The notes under the pieces are model-generated. The model did no database searches, was not told the DNA's origin, and saw nothing but the letters and a program-made list of their open reading frames with translations. 64,000 nucleotides of DNA from JAJUFS01 sp036381175 (lineage in GTDB: Bacteria; Pseudomonadota; Gammaproteobacteria; Natronospirales; JAJUFS01), in NCBI GenBank assembly GCA_036381175.1, contig DASVDI010000025.1:5362-69361 (forward strand), written 5' to 3'. Below are positions 24,293-32,628 of the stretch, piece after piece; the first letter of the stretch is position 1; the number at the start of each line of letters is the position of its first letter. A program made the position numbers and the translations under genes.

Positions 24293-24585
24293 CGAGCGTG
24301 CGCATCGAGCAAATGTGTGAACGATTGGAGGCGGCGTTGCAACCGCAGGATCTCGACATTGTCGATGAATCGCACAAGCATATCGGCCACGCGGGAGCGG
24401 CCGATGGTCGCGGACATTTCGCCTGCACCATCGTCAGCAACGCGTTTGAAGACACTTCGCCTCTTGAGCGACATCGAATGGTTTATGACGCGCTCGGCGA
24501 CATGATGCTTACCGACATCCATGCATTGCGCATCCGCGCACTCACGCCGACGCAGCTTGAAGAAAAAAATCAAAGTCCACACTGA
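24289..24585 (+). CDS. bolA: BolA family protein
   Basis: A small (98-residue) BolA-fold protein. VDESHKHIGHAGA contains the conserved His region, and FEDTSPLERHRMVYDALGDMM with IHALRIRALTP is the family C-terminal half. BolA proteins pair with monothiol glutaredoxins to handle iron-sulfur clusters and can act as regulators. It overlaps yciI by 4 bases and is followed 19 bases later by ppiC. A strict assignment to BolA versus IbaG type is not possible here. Confidence 0.93.
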   Translation: MTSVRIEQMCERLEAALQPQDLDIVDESHKHIGHAGAADGRGHFACTIVSNAFEDTSPLERHRMVYDALGDMMLTDIHALRIRALTPTQLEEKNQSPH

Positions 24586-24604
24586 ATATTTCCAGGAGAA
24601 CATC

Positions 24605-25561
24605 ATGCGTAAAATTCTTTTCACCCTCTTGCCGGCCTTGCTGTTGCTGGCCGCCTGCGAGGGCAATTCACCGGCGCCGGCCGCAACCGAAGAAGAAGGT
24701 ATCGCCAGCGTCAACGGCGAAGCCATTACTGAAGCGGAATTCAATGCCTACGCCGAGCGCCGCACCGGTTCCGATCCGGCAGCGCTTGAACCGATGATTC
24801 GTGAACAGTTGCTGAACGAGCTGGTCAACATCGAACTTCTCGCGCAGGCAGCGGCCGCGGACAAGCTCGCGGAAAAATCGCCGCTCAAGGAACAGCTCGC
24901 GTTCCAGCGCCAGACGGCAATGGCCGACGCCGCGATGACCGCATACCTTGAAAAAAATCCGGTGCCCGAAGAAACCGTGCGTGCCGAATACGAAAAGCGC
25001 AAGGCGGAGTTGAGCGGCACCGAATACAAGGCGCGCCACATTCTCGTCGAAGACGAGGCGACCGCGAATGATCTCATCGCCCAACTCGAAGGCGGCGCGG
25101 ATTTCGCGGAACTCGCGAAAGCGCATTCCATCGAACCGGGCGCTGACCAGAGCGGCGGCGATCTTGGCTGGTTCTCGCCGGCGCAGATGGTGCCGCAGTT
25201 CGCCGCTGCGGTTACGTCGATGCAGCCTGGCGATCGCAGCCAGGCTCCCGTGCAGACGCAGTTCGGCTGGCACGTGATCGCTGTCGAAGACAAGCGTGAA
25301 GTTCCGCCGCCGCCGTTCGAGCAGGTCGCGCCGCAGATCCAGCGTTTCCTGACCAGCCAGCACGTGCAGAGCTACATCAACGAGCTGCGTGGCAAGGCCG
25401 AGATCTCCGGTGTAGAGACCGAAACCGCGACAGAGACGGAAAATGCCGCGGAATCCGCACCTGCCCAGGCGGATGAAGGCACTGCCGAAGAAACGGCAGC
25501 GGAACCGGTGACAGAACCGACTGATGCGGCGGAAGGTGAAGAATCGAAGCCGGAAGCGTGA
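24605..25561 (+). CDS. PpiC-type peptidyl-prolyl isomerase lipoprotein
   Basis: A periplasmic folding catalyst of 318 residues. Residues 1-17 are a lipoprotein signal, with Cys18 in LLLLAAC as the lipid-attachment site. A SurA-N-like helical region spans roughly residues 35-130. A single parvulin domain runs from about YKARHILVEDE to TQFGWHVIAVEDKRE, with the family pattern GGDLGWFSPAQMVPQF. The last 55 residues are almost only Glu, Ala, Thr and Pro, a disordered acidic tail not usual in PpiC proteins. AGGAGA precedes the ATG. The group is similar to the PrsA/PpiD-like lipoproteins of environmental gammaproteobacteria. Confidence 0.9.
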   Translation: MRKILFTLLPALLLLAACEGNSPAPAATEEEGIASVNGEAITEAEFNAYAERRTGSDPAALEPMIREQLLNELVNIELLAQAAAADKLAEKSPLKEQLAFQRQTAMADAAMTAYLEKNPVPEETVRAEYEKRKAELSGTEYKARHILVEDEATANDLIAQLEGGADFAELAKAHSIEPGADQSGGDLGWFSPAQMVPQFAAAVTSMQPGDRSQAPVQTQFGWHVIAVEDKREVPPPPFEQVAPQIQRFLTSQHVQSYINELRGKAEISGVETETATETENAAESAPAQADEGTAEETAAEPVTEPTDAAEGEESKPEA

Positions 25562-25566
25562 ACAAC

Positions 25567-25755
25567 TTCACGGTCGTGAACGAGACCTGCCTGTAGTTTT
25601 GAGTCCGAGGTTGATCACGGGACGGTAACCGCAGCACCCTCGCAACTGCCCCTGGCATCGTCCCGCGAGACGCCTCGTTCCTGCCTCACGCTACAGTGCT
25701 CCTTTGGTCGTTGAGGTAATTCGGCCGGTCTGGAAACAGACCGGCCGATTTTTTT
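25567..25755 (+). ncRNA. Candidate structured small RNA downstream of ppiC
   Basis: This covers most of the 333-base gap between converging ppiC and ligA. Nested complementary segments can fold into one long irregular hairpin: 25579-25587 with 25706-25712 (two-base bulge), 25591-25596 with 25691-25696, 25606-25610 with 25673-25677, and 25618-25626 with 25657-25665. A strong intrinsic terminator follows at 25721-25755. No protein reading frame is credible. Because ligA converges, it cannot be a leader for a downstream gene, so it is either an independent RNA or a structured 3' UTR of ppiC. The size (about 175-190 nt) and rod-like shape recall 6S RNA, but I do not recognise the sequence. Confidence 0.5.
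25721..25755 (+). terminator. Strong intrinsic terminator
   Basis: A perfect 11-bp stem (tcggccggtct / agaccggccga) with loop ggaaac is followed by seven T residues. It ends the bolA-ppiC transcript and the candidate small RNA. Confidence 0.95.
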
Positions 25756-25766
25756 AGGCTCAAATA

Positions 25767-25868
25767 AAAGAGCAATGGACAGGATTAACAGGATTTCAAA
25801 AAGCGATTAACAAGATGATTTCTTTTGATCCTGTTAATCCTGAAAAATCCTGTTAATCCTGCCATTGC
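25767..25868. repeat. Intergenic repeat, copy C (two inverted arms)
   Basis: The left arm, 25767-25795, contains ggacaggattaacaggatt and is identical over 29 bases to copy B. The right arm (25828-25868) carries two consecutive dimers of atcctgttaatcctg and ends in ccattgc, the complement of the left end. The arms are 32 bases apart and could pair. The repeat sits just beyond the ppiC-side terminator and before the ligA stop. Confidence 0.85.
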
Positions 25869-25894
25869 CGTTTCTTCAGATTCTCAAGACACCA

Positions 25895-27919
25895 TCAATC
25901 GTTGAGCAGACTCAGGAATTCCTTCTCGTCGAGCGTCTTTACGCCGAGCGCTTCCGCCTTCGCAAGTTTCGAACCCGCGTCTGCGCCAACGACAACGTAA
26001 TCGGTTTTCTTCGACACGCTGCCGGTGACTTTTCCGCCGAGCGAAGTAATGCGATCTTTCGCGTCATCACGCGTCATGCTTTCAAGGCTTCCTGTCAATA
26101 CGAAGGTCTTGCCATCCAAAGGCTTCGGTCCGCCGCCCGCACCTTTCACTTCTTCCCAGTGCACGCCCATTTCCTGCAGATCGTCGATGACGTTCCGGTT
26201 GTGCGCTTCGTCCAGGAATTCGTGAATGCGCCTCGCGACTTTCGGGCCGACATCCGGCACGTCCTGCAACTGCGCTTCGTCGGCTGACTGCAAGGCATCA
26301 AGCTTGCCGAAATGTCGCGCCAGCGCTTGCGCAGTCGCTTCGCCGACTTCGCGGATCCCGAGCGCATAAAGGAAACGTTGCAACGTTGTTTGCTTGCTCT
26401 TCTCTATGGCCGCAAGAAGATTGTCGACAGACTTCTCACCGAAGCCTTCCAACTCCATCAGCGCATCACGATGTTCATGCAAACGATAGATGTCCGCGGC
26501 TGTTTGAATCAATTTCATGTCGACAAACAATTCGATCAGCCGGTCGCCGAGCCCGTCGATATCCATTGCACGTCGTGATGCAAAATGCTTCAGCGATTCA
26601 CGCCGCTGCGCGGCGCAGTAAAGCCCACCCGTGCAGCGTGAAACCGCCTCGCCTTCCTCGCGCATCACGTCGCTCTTGCAAACCGGACACTTGCGCGGCA
26701 TGCGAATTGATTTCGCGTCCTTCGGGCGTTTCTTTTCGACCACCTGCACGATTTCCGGAATCACGTCGCCAGCACGACGGATGATCACGGTGTCACCGAT
26801 CTTCACGCCAAGGCGCTCAATCTCGTCCATGTTGTGCAAGGTCGCGTTGCTGACGGTGACACCGCCGACGAACACCGGCTCAAGGCGCGCGACCGGGGTG
26901 ATCGCGCCGGTGCGTCCGACCTGGAATTCGACATCGCGCAGCGTCGTCATCTCTTCCTGCGCGGGGAATTTATGCGCGATCGCCCAGCGTGGCGCGCGTG
27001 AAACAAACCCAAGCTCGCGCTGCTGGTCCAATCGATCCACCTTGTAAACCACACCGTCGATGTCGTAACCCAGCGACGCGCGCTTCTCCAGCATGCGTGC
27101 GTGGTAGCTCAAGCAGTCGTCAATGCTGGTAACGGTTTCGATTTCCGGATTCGTGCGCAAACCCCATTCGCGCAATTTCTCGAATGTCTTGCCATGACGT
27201 TCCGGCAACTTGCAGCCCTGCACTTCACCGACGCCATAGAAATAAATCTCGAGCGGACGGCGCGCGCTGACTTTCGGATCGAGCTGACGAAGGCCGCCTG
27301 CCGCCGCGTTGCGCGGATTCACAAAGGTTTTCTCGCCGCGTTCGGCCGCGTCGCGATTCAGTTTCTCGAAGCCGGCCTGCGACATGAAAACTTCACCGCG
27401 CACTTCAAGCACATCCGGCCAGCTTTTGCCGCGCAAGTGAAGCGGTACGCTCTTAATGGTGCGGACATTCGCGGTGACATCCTCGCCCGTCGCGCCATCG
27501 CCGCGCGTTGCGGCGCGTACAAGCACGCCGTTTTCGTAACGCAGGGAAACCGCGAGACCGTCAAGCTTTGGCTCACAGGTGTAATCAATGCTGGCAAGGT
27601 CTTCAAGCCGTTCCCGCGCGCGCTTGTCAAAGGCACGCACATCATCTTCAGAGAAAGCATTGTCAAGCGACAGCATCGGTACGGCGTGGCGAACCGGCGC
27701 GAATGTCGTGTTCGGAATCGCACCGACGCGTTGCGTGGGGGAATCGCTTGTGACGAGTTCGGGATGTTCCGCCTCAAGCGACTTCAATTCCTGCATGAGA
27801 CGGTCGTACTCGGCATCCGGAATCTCCGGATCATCAAGCACGTAATAAAGATGATTGTGATGGCGAAGTGCTTCGCGCAGTTCCCGGATGCGTTTTTCCG
27901 CCGTCGATTTTGCGGTCAT
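25895..27919 (-). CDS. ligA: NAD-dependent DNA ligase
   Basis: Seals nicks during replication and repair, using NAD as adenylate donor. The 674 residues hold, in order: the NAD-binding Ia domain (HNHLYYVLDDPEIPDAEYDRL), the adenylated lysine K118 in CEPKLDGLAVSLRY, the OB domain, a four-cysteine zinc finger (CPVCKSDV then CTGGLYC), helix-hairpin-helix repeats, and a C-terminal BRCT domain. It is the last gene of smc-zipA-ligA, 6 bases after zipA. Confidence 0.98.
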   Translation of the reverse strand: MTAKSTAEKRIRELREALRHHNHLYYVLDDPEIPDAEYDRLMQELKSLEAEHPELVTSDSPTQRVGAIPNTTFAPVRHAVPMLSLDNAFSEDDVRAFDKRARERLEDLASIDYTCEPKLDGLAVSLRYENGVLVRAATRGDGATGEDVTANVRTIKSVPLHLRGKSWPDVLEVRGEVFMSQAGFEKLNRDAAERGEKTFVNPRNAAAGGLRQLDPKVSARRPLEIYFYGVGEVQGCKLPERHGKTFEKLREWGLRTNPEIETVTSIDDCLSYHARMLEKRASLGYDIDGVVYKVDRLDQQRELGFVSRAPRWAIAHKFPAQEEMTTLRDVEFQVGRTGAITPVARLEPVFVGGVTVSNATLHNMDEIERLGVKIGDTVIIRRAGDVIPEIVQVVEKKRPKDAKSIRMPRKCPVCKSDVMREEGEAVSRCTGGLYCAAQRRESLKHFASRRAMDIDGLGDRLIELFVDMKLIQTAADIYRLHEHRDALMELEGFGEKSVDNLLAAIEKSKQTTLQRFLYALGIREVGEATAQALARHFGKLDALQSADEAQLQDVPDVGPKVARRIHEFLDEAHNRNVIDDLQEMGVHWEEVKGAGGGPKPLDGKTFVLTGSLESMTRDDAKDRITSLGGKVTGSVSKKTDYVVVGADAGSKLAKAEALGVKTLDEKEFLSLLND

Positions 27920-27925
27920 GTGCGC

Positions 27926-28609
27926 TCAGGTCTTTATTGTCTGGCGATGTTCGAAGGCAATGATTTCTTCGCGCACGTGATGCGCGGTCTGTCGCGTCAA
28001 CGTGCTGCGGTTGCGATCTTTCACGTCGCCGCGAATCTGTTCGGCAATACGGCGCGCAGTTGCAAGCATGTCGGCGAAGGCATCGACGCCGCGCATCGGT
28101 CCTGGAAGCACCATGAACAATGAGAGTCCGCGAAAGCTTTCTTCCGCCATGCCGGTGATCTCGAACGAGCCAGGCTCTGTCGCGCTCGCGACACTGAACA
28201 CGCTCTGCGGTCCGCCATGCGTTTCCTTTATCCGGTGAAACACGCCGAACTGGCCGTATTCCAATCCGGCACGATCGAAGACATCCAGCAAGTCCGCACC
28301 GGGAAAACTTCCGCCCGGCTCCGTCGGCAGAATATTGAGCACGATGATCCTTTCATCGCGCGGCTGTGTCGATGCTGGCTTTTCATCCTGCTCCGCGCCT
28401 TCGTCCGTGACGCCTACTGCATGCAGCGGCGGCAGGTCGTCGGGAAACTCGTCGTCGAAATCCGCGTTCAACGTCGGTTCTTCATCATCCGCGATGTCAT
28501 CATCATCGCGCCGCCGCGAACGTGCAGCTGAACTCATTCGCGTGTAAGCGTAAACGCCGGCAATGACCAGCAGTCCTGCAATCAGCAATATGAGCCGCAG
28601 GCCTTCCAT
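27926..28609 (-). CDS. zipA: Cell division protein ZipA
   Basis: Tethers FtsZ polymers to the inner membrane early in division. Residues 5-22 are the single N-terminal membrane anchor, followed by a basic then very acidic linker (about residues 30-75). The FtsZ-binding domain starts near RIIVLNILPTEPGGSFPGADL and includes YGQFGVFHRI and FRGLSLFMVLPGP. At 227 residues the linker is short relative to E. coli ZipA (328). It is two bases downstream of smc. Confidence 0.94.
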   Translation of the reverse strand: MEGLRLILLIAGLLVIAGVYAYTRMSSAARSRRRDDDDIADDEEPTLNADFDDEFPDDLPPLHAVGVTDEGAEQDEKPASTQPRDERIIVLNILPTEPGGSFPGADLLDVFDRAGLEYGQFGVFHRIKETHGGPQSVFSVASATEPGSFEITGMAEESFRGLSLFMVLPGPMRGVDAFADMLATARRIAEQIRGDVKDRNRSTLTRQTAHHVREEIIAFEHRQTIKT

Positions 28610-28611
28610 GC

Positions 28612-31600
28612 TTACATCGCCGCCATCTTCGCGGCTTCCTCGACATCAACGCTCACGAGGCGCGACACGCCAGGCTCGTGCATCGTGACGCCCATCAGCT
28701 GGTTCGCCATTTCCATGGTGATCTTGTTGTGCGTGATGTAGACGAACTGAACGCGCTCGGACATTTCCTTGACCATCTCGCAGAAGCGCCCGACGTTGGC
28801 ATCATCCAGCGGCGCATCGACCTCATCGAGCATGCAGAACGGGGCGGGATTCAACTCGAAGATCGAGAACACCAGCGCGACTGCCGTCAGTGCTTTCTCA
28901 CCGCCCGACAACAAATGAATGGTGCTGTTCCGCTTGCCGGGCGGACGCGCCATGATCGTCACGCCGGCATCCAGCAACTCCTCGCCGGTGAGTTCGAGAT
29001 ACGAATGCCCGCCGCCGAAAAGTTTCGGAAAATTCTTCTGCAATCCGGTATTCACCTTGTCGAAGGTTTCCTTGAAGCGCGTGCGCGTTTCGCGGTCGAT
29101 CTTGCGGATCGCGTTTTCCAGCGTCTCCAGCGCTTCCATCAAATCCTGGTGCTGCGCATCAAGATACTGCTTGCGCTCGGACTGCTCCTCGTACTCGTCG
29201 ATCGCGGCAAGATTGATCGGGCCGAGGCGTTCGATGCGACGAACGATGTCATCGACCTTCTGCTGCCAGGCATCGACATTCGCATCTTCCGGCAACGCTT
29301 CCAGCAACGGTGCCGCTTCCATTTCCAGCTCGACGAGCTGTTCATTCAGCGTCTGGCGGCGCACGCGCATTTCCTGCGAGTTCAGCTTGAGCTGGTTCAA
29401 TTCCTCGCGCAGCGAACCCACGCGGCGTTCCTTCGCGACACGCTCCTGCTCGAGGTTGCGCAACTGCGCATCCAGTTCTTCGACAAGCCGACGCGCGGCG
29501 GTGAGTTCGGCTTCCACCTGGCCCCGTTTTTCCAGCAAGGCGTTCAGCTCTTCCTGCTGGCCGGCGACCGGCGTGTTGCCTGCTTCCAGGGCGCCGCGCA
29601 ATTCCTCGCGCCGCGCGGTGAGCTGTTCCAGTTGCTGCTGCATGCGTTCGAGGTTTCGTTGCGTGGATTCCCGCATCGAACGCCGCGATTCGACTTTCAG
29701 CGCAAGCTCGTGCGCGGCTTCGCGATCGGATTTCGCCTGTGCACGTGCGGCATCGAGTTTCAAACGCAACGCGTCGCGCTCGGCCAGCAATTTTCCGTGA
29801 TCGGCTTCGAAGCACTGCAGGCTGGAAAGTGTTTCATCGAGACGGCCGCGAGCGGCACGTACGTCGGCGTCATGCTGCGCAAGCTCGCCGTTCAGTTCGT
29901 TCAGTTCCGCGTTCACTTCCTCGCCGCGGCGACGCAACTGCTGCTGTCGTTCCGAACGCGAATCCAGCATCGCCTTCGCATCCGCGTATTGGCGGTGCGC
30001 GCGGTTCACTTCGGTCTGCAATTCCTCGCGACGCAGTTCCGCGTCTTTCAGGCGTTCGCGAATCGCTTCCTGGCGACCTGACAATTCGGTGACTTCATTC
30101 GCGAGTTGATCCTGCTTTCCTTTAAGCGTCTTGATTTCCGCCTCGCGCGCAAGCACGCCGGCGTGTTCGTCCTGCTCGCGGTTCACGCGCACCCAGTTCG
30201 CGCCAACCCACACGCCGTCTGGCGTAATGACGGACTGACCGGCCTGCAATTTCGAACGCATCACCAATGCCGCTTGCGTGTCGCTCGCCGTGAACACGCC
30301 ACCCAGCAATGCTGCCAGCGGCTTGTCCGCTTTCACGTGCACGTTCAGTGCTTCGGACGGACCGTTTGCATTACCGCCGGCCGGTTCGCGCCCATCCAGC
30401 AACGTCACCGCACCTTCCTGCAATTCGTTCAGTGCGCGATCAAGATCACTGATCTCCTCGACGCACACCGCTTCGAGGTAATGACCGAGCACGGTTTCGA
30501 CCGCGCGTTCCCAACCGTTCGAAACCTCCAGCCGTTCCGCAAGACGCGGCAGGCTTTCCAGGCTGTTGCCTGCGAGCCAGTCGTTCACCGCCTCGCGACT
30601 CTTGCCGAGTGCGGACTGCTGCAAGGCTTCGAGCGAACTCAGGCGCCCGCGACCGTCTTCAAGTTTTGAACGCCGATCGTGCAACGTCTGCGTGAGCTGC
30701 TTGTCGTCATCACGCAGGCGCGTGATTTCCTGCAGGCGCTCGTCGAGTTCCTGCTGCAGTTTCGTGCGTTGCTCATTTGCGGATTGTTCCGCGACACGCA
30801 GGTTTTCGAGTTCCGCTTCCAGGGCTTGCGGATCCAGCGTCTTCGCTTCTTCTTCAAGTTTCGCGACGCGATTGTTGATCTGCTGCACCTGGCGTTCCAG
30901 GTGTTCGATCTGCGTGCGATCAACCTGCGCGGATTGCGACGCCTGGCTTGAATCCTTGTTGAAGGCATCCCAGGCCGTCTGCCATGACTGCATGGCCTCG
31001 TCAGCGGATTGCATCGCGGTCATCGAGGTTTCTTCTGCAGTACGCAGTCGCTCCAGACCCGGCTCCATTTCCGCGAGCGCGCGCGCGACGTCTTCGAGTT
31101 GTTCGCTGTCGCGTTCGATGTGACCTTTCACTTCCGACCAGGCGTGTTCCGCCTGCGAAAGTTCACGCTCCTGGCGCTGGCGCAATTCCTTGCCGTGCTG
31201 GATCGCCTGCTCGATGCGCGCGATGTCCGCACCGACGCTGTAAAAGCGGCCCTGCACATCATTGAACGCATCATTCGCTTCGACATGACGATCGCGCGAT
31301 TTCTCGATATCCAGCTCGACGTTGCGCTGATCGGCAACGCCCGCTTCCATCAGGTTCTGCTTCTCGCCGATTTCGCGATCCTTCACGCCAACGTCCGCAT
31401 CCAGCGCCTGCCATTTCAGCGCGATCAATTCGGCGCGCGACTGGCGTTCCTCGCCCTTGAATTCCTTGTAACGCTCGGCGGTGCGCGCCTGGCGCTGCAG
31501 ATGATTCAACTGCTTTTCAATCTCACCGCGCAGATCGTCGAGGCGTTCGATGTTCTCGCGCGTATGGCGAATGCGGTTCTCGGTTTCGCGGCGGCGTTCC

Positions 31601-32121
31601 TTGTACTTGGAAATGCCCGCGGCTTCTTCAAGAAAGATTCGCAGCTCTTCGGGCTTCGCTTCGATCAGGCGCGAGATCATGCCCTGCTCGATGATCGCGT
31701 AGCTGCGCGGACCGAGACCGGTGCCGAGGAAGATGTCCTGGATGTCCTTGCGGCGGCAGCGCGTGCCGTTCAGGAAATATTGCGAGGTGCCGTCGCGCGA
31801 CACCATGCGCTTGATGGAAATCTCTGCGTAGTTCGCGTACTGGCCGCCGAGCGCGCCTTCCGCGTTGTCGAACACGAGCTCGATGCCGGCGGTGCCGACC
31901 GGCTTGCGCGCGGATGAACCGTTGAAAATGACATCCGCCATGGAATCGCCGCGCAAATGTTTCGCGGACGACTCGCCCATCACCCAGCGCACGGCATCGA
32001 TCGTGTTCGATTTGCCGCAACCGTTCGGGCCGACAATGCCGACGAGATTGCTGGGAAGATTGATGGTGGTCGGATCGACGAAGGACTTGAACCCCGCCAG
32101 TTTGATCTTTCTGAGACGCAT
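28612..32121 (-). CDS. smc: Chromosome segregation ATPase Smc
   Basis: The structural-maintenance ATPase of the bacterial condensin. The 1169 residues have the Walker A site GPNGCGKS (31-38), two long coiled coils around a central hinge (region QSALGKSREAVNDW through HAGVLAREAE), the ABC signature HLLSGGEKAL and the Walker B segment CMLDEVDAPLDD. With ScpA and ScpB in this window it forms a full Smc-ScpAB, rather than the MukBEF of enterobacteria. It is divergent from queF. Confidence 0.97.
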   Translation of the reverse strand: MRLRKIKLAGFKSFVDPTTINLPSNLVGIVGPNGCGKSNTIDAVRWVMGESSAKHLRGDSMADVIFNGSSARKPVGTAGIELVFDNAEGALGGQYANYAEISIKRMVSRDGTSQYFLNGTRCRRKDIQDIFLGTGLGPRSYAIIEQGMISRLIEAKPEELRIFLEEAAGISKYKERRRETENRIRHTRENIERLDDLRGEIEKQLNHLQRQARTAERYKEFKGEERQSRAELIALKWQALDADVGVKDREIGEKQNLMEAGVADQRNVELDIEKSRDRHVEANDAFNDVQGRFYSVGADIARIEQAIQHGKELRQRQERELSQAEHAWSEVKGHIERDSEQLEDVARALAEMEPGLERLRTAEETSMTAMQSADEAMQSWQTAWDAFNKDSSQASQSAQVDRTQIEHLERQVQQINNRVAKLEEEAKTLDPQALEAELENLRVAEQSANEQRTKLQQELDERLQEITRLRDDDKQLTQTLHDRRSKLEDGRGRLSSLEALQQSALGKSREAVNDWLAGNSLESLPRLAERLEVSNGWERAVETVLGHYLEAVCVEEISDLDRALNELQEGAVTLLDGREPAGGNANGPSEALNVHVKADKPLAALLGGVFTASDTQAALVMRSKLQAGQSVITPDGVWVGANWVRVNREQDEHAGVLAREAEIKTLKGKQDQLANEVTELSGRQEAIRERLKDAELRREELQTEVNRAHRQYADAKAMLDSRSERQQQLRRRGEEVNAELNELNGELAQHDADVRAARGRLDETLSSLQCFEADHGKLLAERDALRLKLDAARAQAKSDREAAHELALKVESRRSMRESTQRNLERMQQQLEQLTARREELRGALEAGNTPVAGQQEELNALLEKRGQVEAELTAARRLVEELDAQLRNLEQERVAKERRVGSLREELNQLKLNSQEMRVRRQTLNEQLVELEMEAAPLLEALPEDANVDAWQQKVDDIVRRIERLGPINLAAIDEYEEQSERKQYLDAQHQDLMEALETLENAIRKIDRETRTRFKETFDKVNTGLQKNFPKLFGGGHSYLELTGEELLDAGVTIMARPPGKRNSTIHLLSGGEKALTAVALVFSIFELNPAPFCMLDEVDAPLDDANVGRFCEMVKEMSERVQFVYITHNKITMEMANQLMGVTMHEPGVSRLVSVDVEEAAKMAAM

Positions 32122-32138
32122 GACTGCCCTGTACGCAT

Positions 32139-32164
32139 AAGTCCGCGGCGGAACCGGCGGACTT
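32139..32164. promoter_or_regulatory. Inverted repeat in the smc-queF divergent promoter region
   Basis: aagtccgc / gcggactt forms a perfect 8-bp inverted repeat with a 10-base spacer, 17 bases upstream of smc. It could be an operator or a transcript hairpin. A TAGAAT hexamer at 32174-32179 might be the queF -10 but has no clear -35. Confidence 0.3.
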
Positions 32165-32238
32165 GTGTGATGTTAGAATGCTGGCCCGTTTGAATCCCCC
32201 CGCAGGCTTGGGCTTGCGGATCGCCAGGAACATTAATA

Positions 32239-32628
32239 ATGAGTACCCGCCCGAGTAAAGAACTCGAAAATTTCCCCAACCCGCGCGAGGGCCGGGATTA
32301 TACCATCCGGATGGAGCTTCCCGAGTTCACCTGCTTGTGTCCCAAGACCGGCCAGCCGGATTTCGCGGAATTCCAGCTTGAGTACGTGCCCGACCGGCTC
32401 TGCGTGGAATTGAAGGCGCTGAAATTGTACCTGTGGAGCTTCCGTGACGAGGGCCATTTCCACGAGGACGTGACCAATCGCATCCTCGACGATCTCGTCG
32501 CCGCCACGCAGCCGAAATTCATGCGCCTGACAGGCCGGTTCAACGTGCGGGGCGGGATCTGGACCACCGTTGTTGCGGAGCACCGCCAGGACGGCTGGAA
32601 GGCGCCTGCGCCGGTCGAGCTACCATGA
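32239..32628 (+). CDS. queF: NADPH-dependent 7-cyano-7-deazaguanine reductase (short QueF)
   Basis: Reduces preQ0 to preQ1 in queuosine synthesis, a modification of tRNA wobble guanosine. At 129 residues it is the single-domain QueF. The catalytic Cys is C34 in TCLCPKTGQPDFA, Asp41 follows, and the QueF signature ELKALKLY is at residues 57-64, followed by FHEDVTN with the substrate Glu. It overlaps cysZ by 4 bases (ATGA). Confidence 0.97.
   Translation: MSTRPSKELENFPNPREGRDYTIRMELPEFTCLCPKTGQPDFAEFQLEYVPDRLCVELKALKLYLWSFRDEGHFHEDVTNRILDDLVAATQPKFMRLTGRFNVRGGIWTTVVAEHRQDGWKAPAPVELP

Noticed and set aside
25567..25755. Calling the ppiC-ligA element a 6S, SRP, tmRNA or RNase P RNA.
   Set aside because: Shape and size recall 6S RNA, but none of the conserved sequence blocks of these RNAs that I know is present, so no name is justified.
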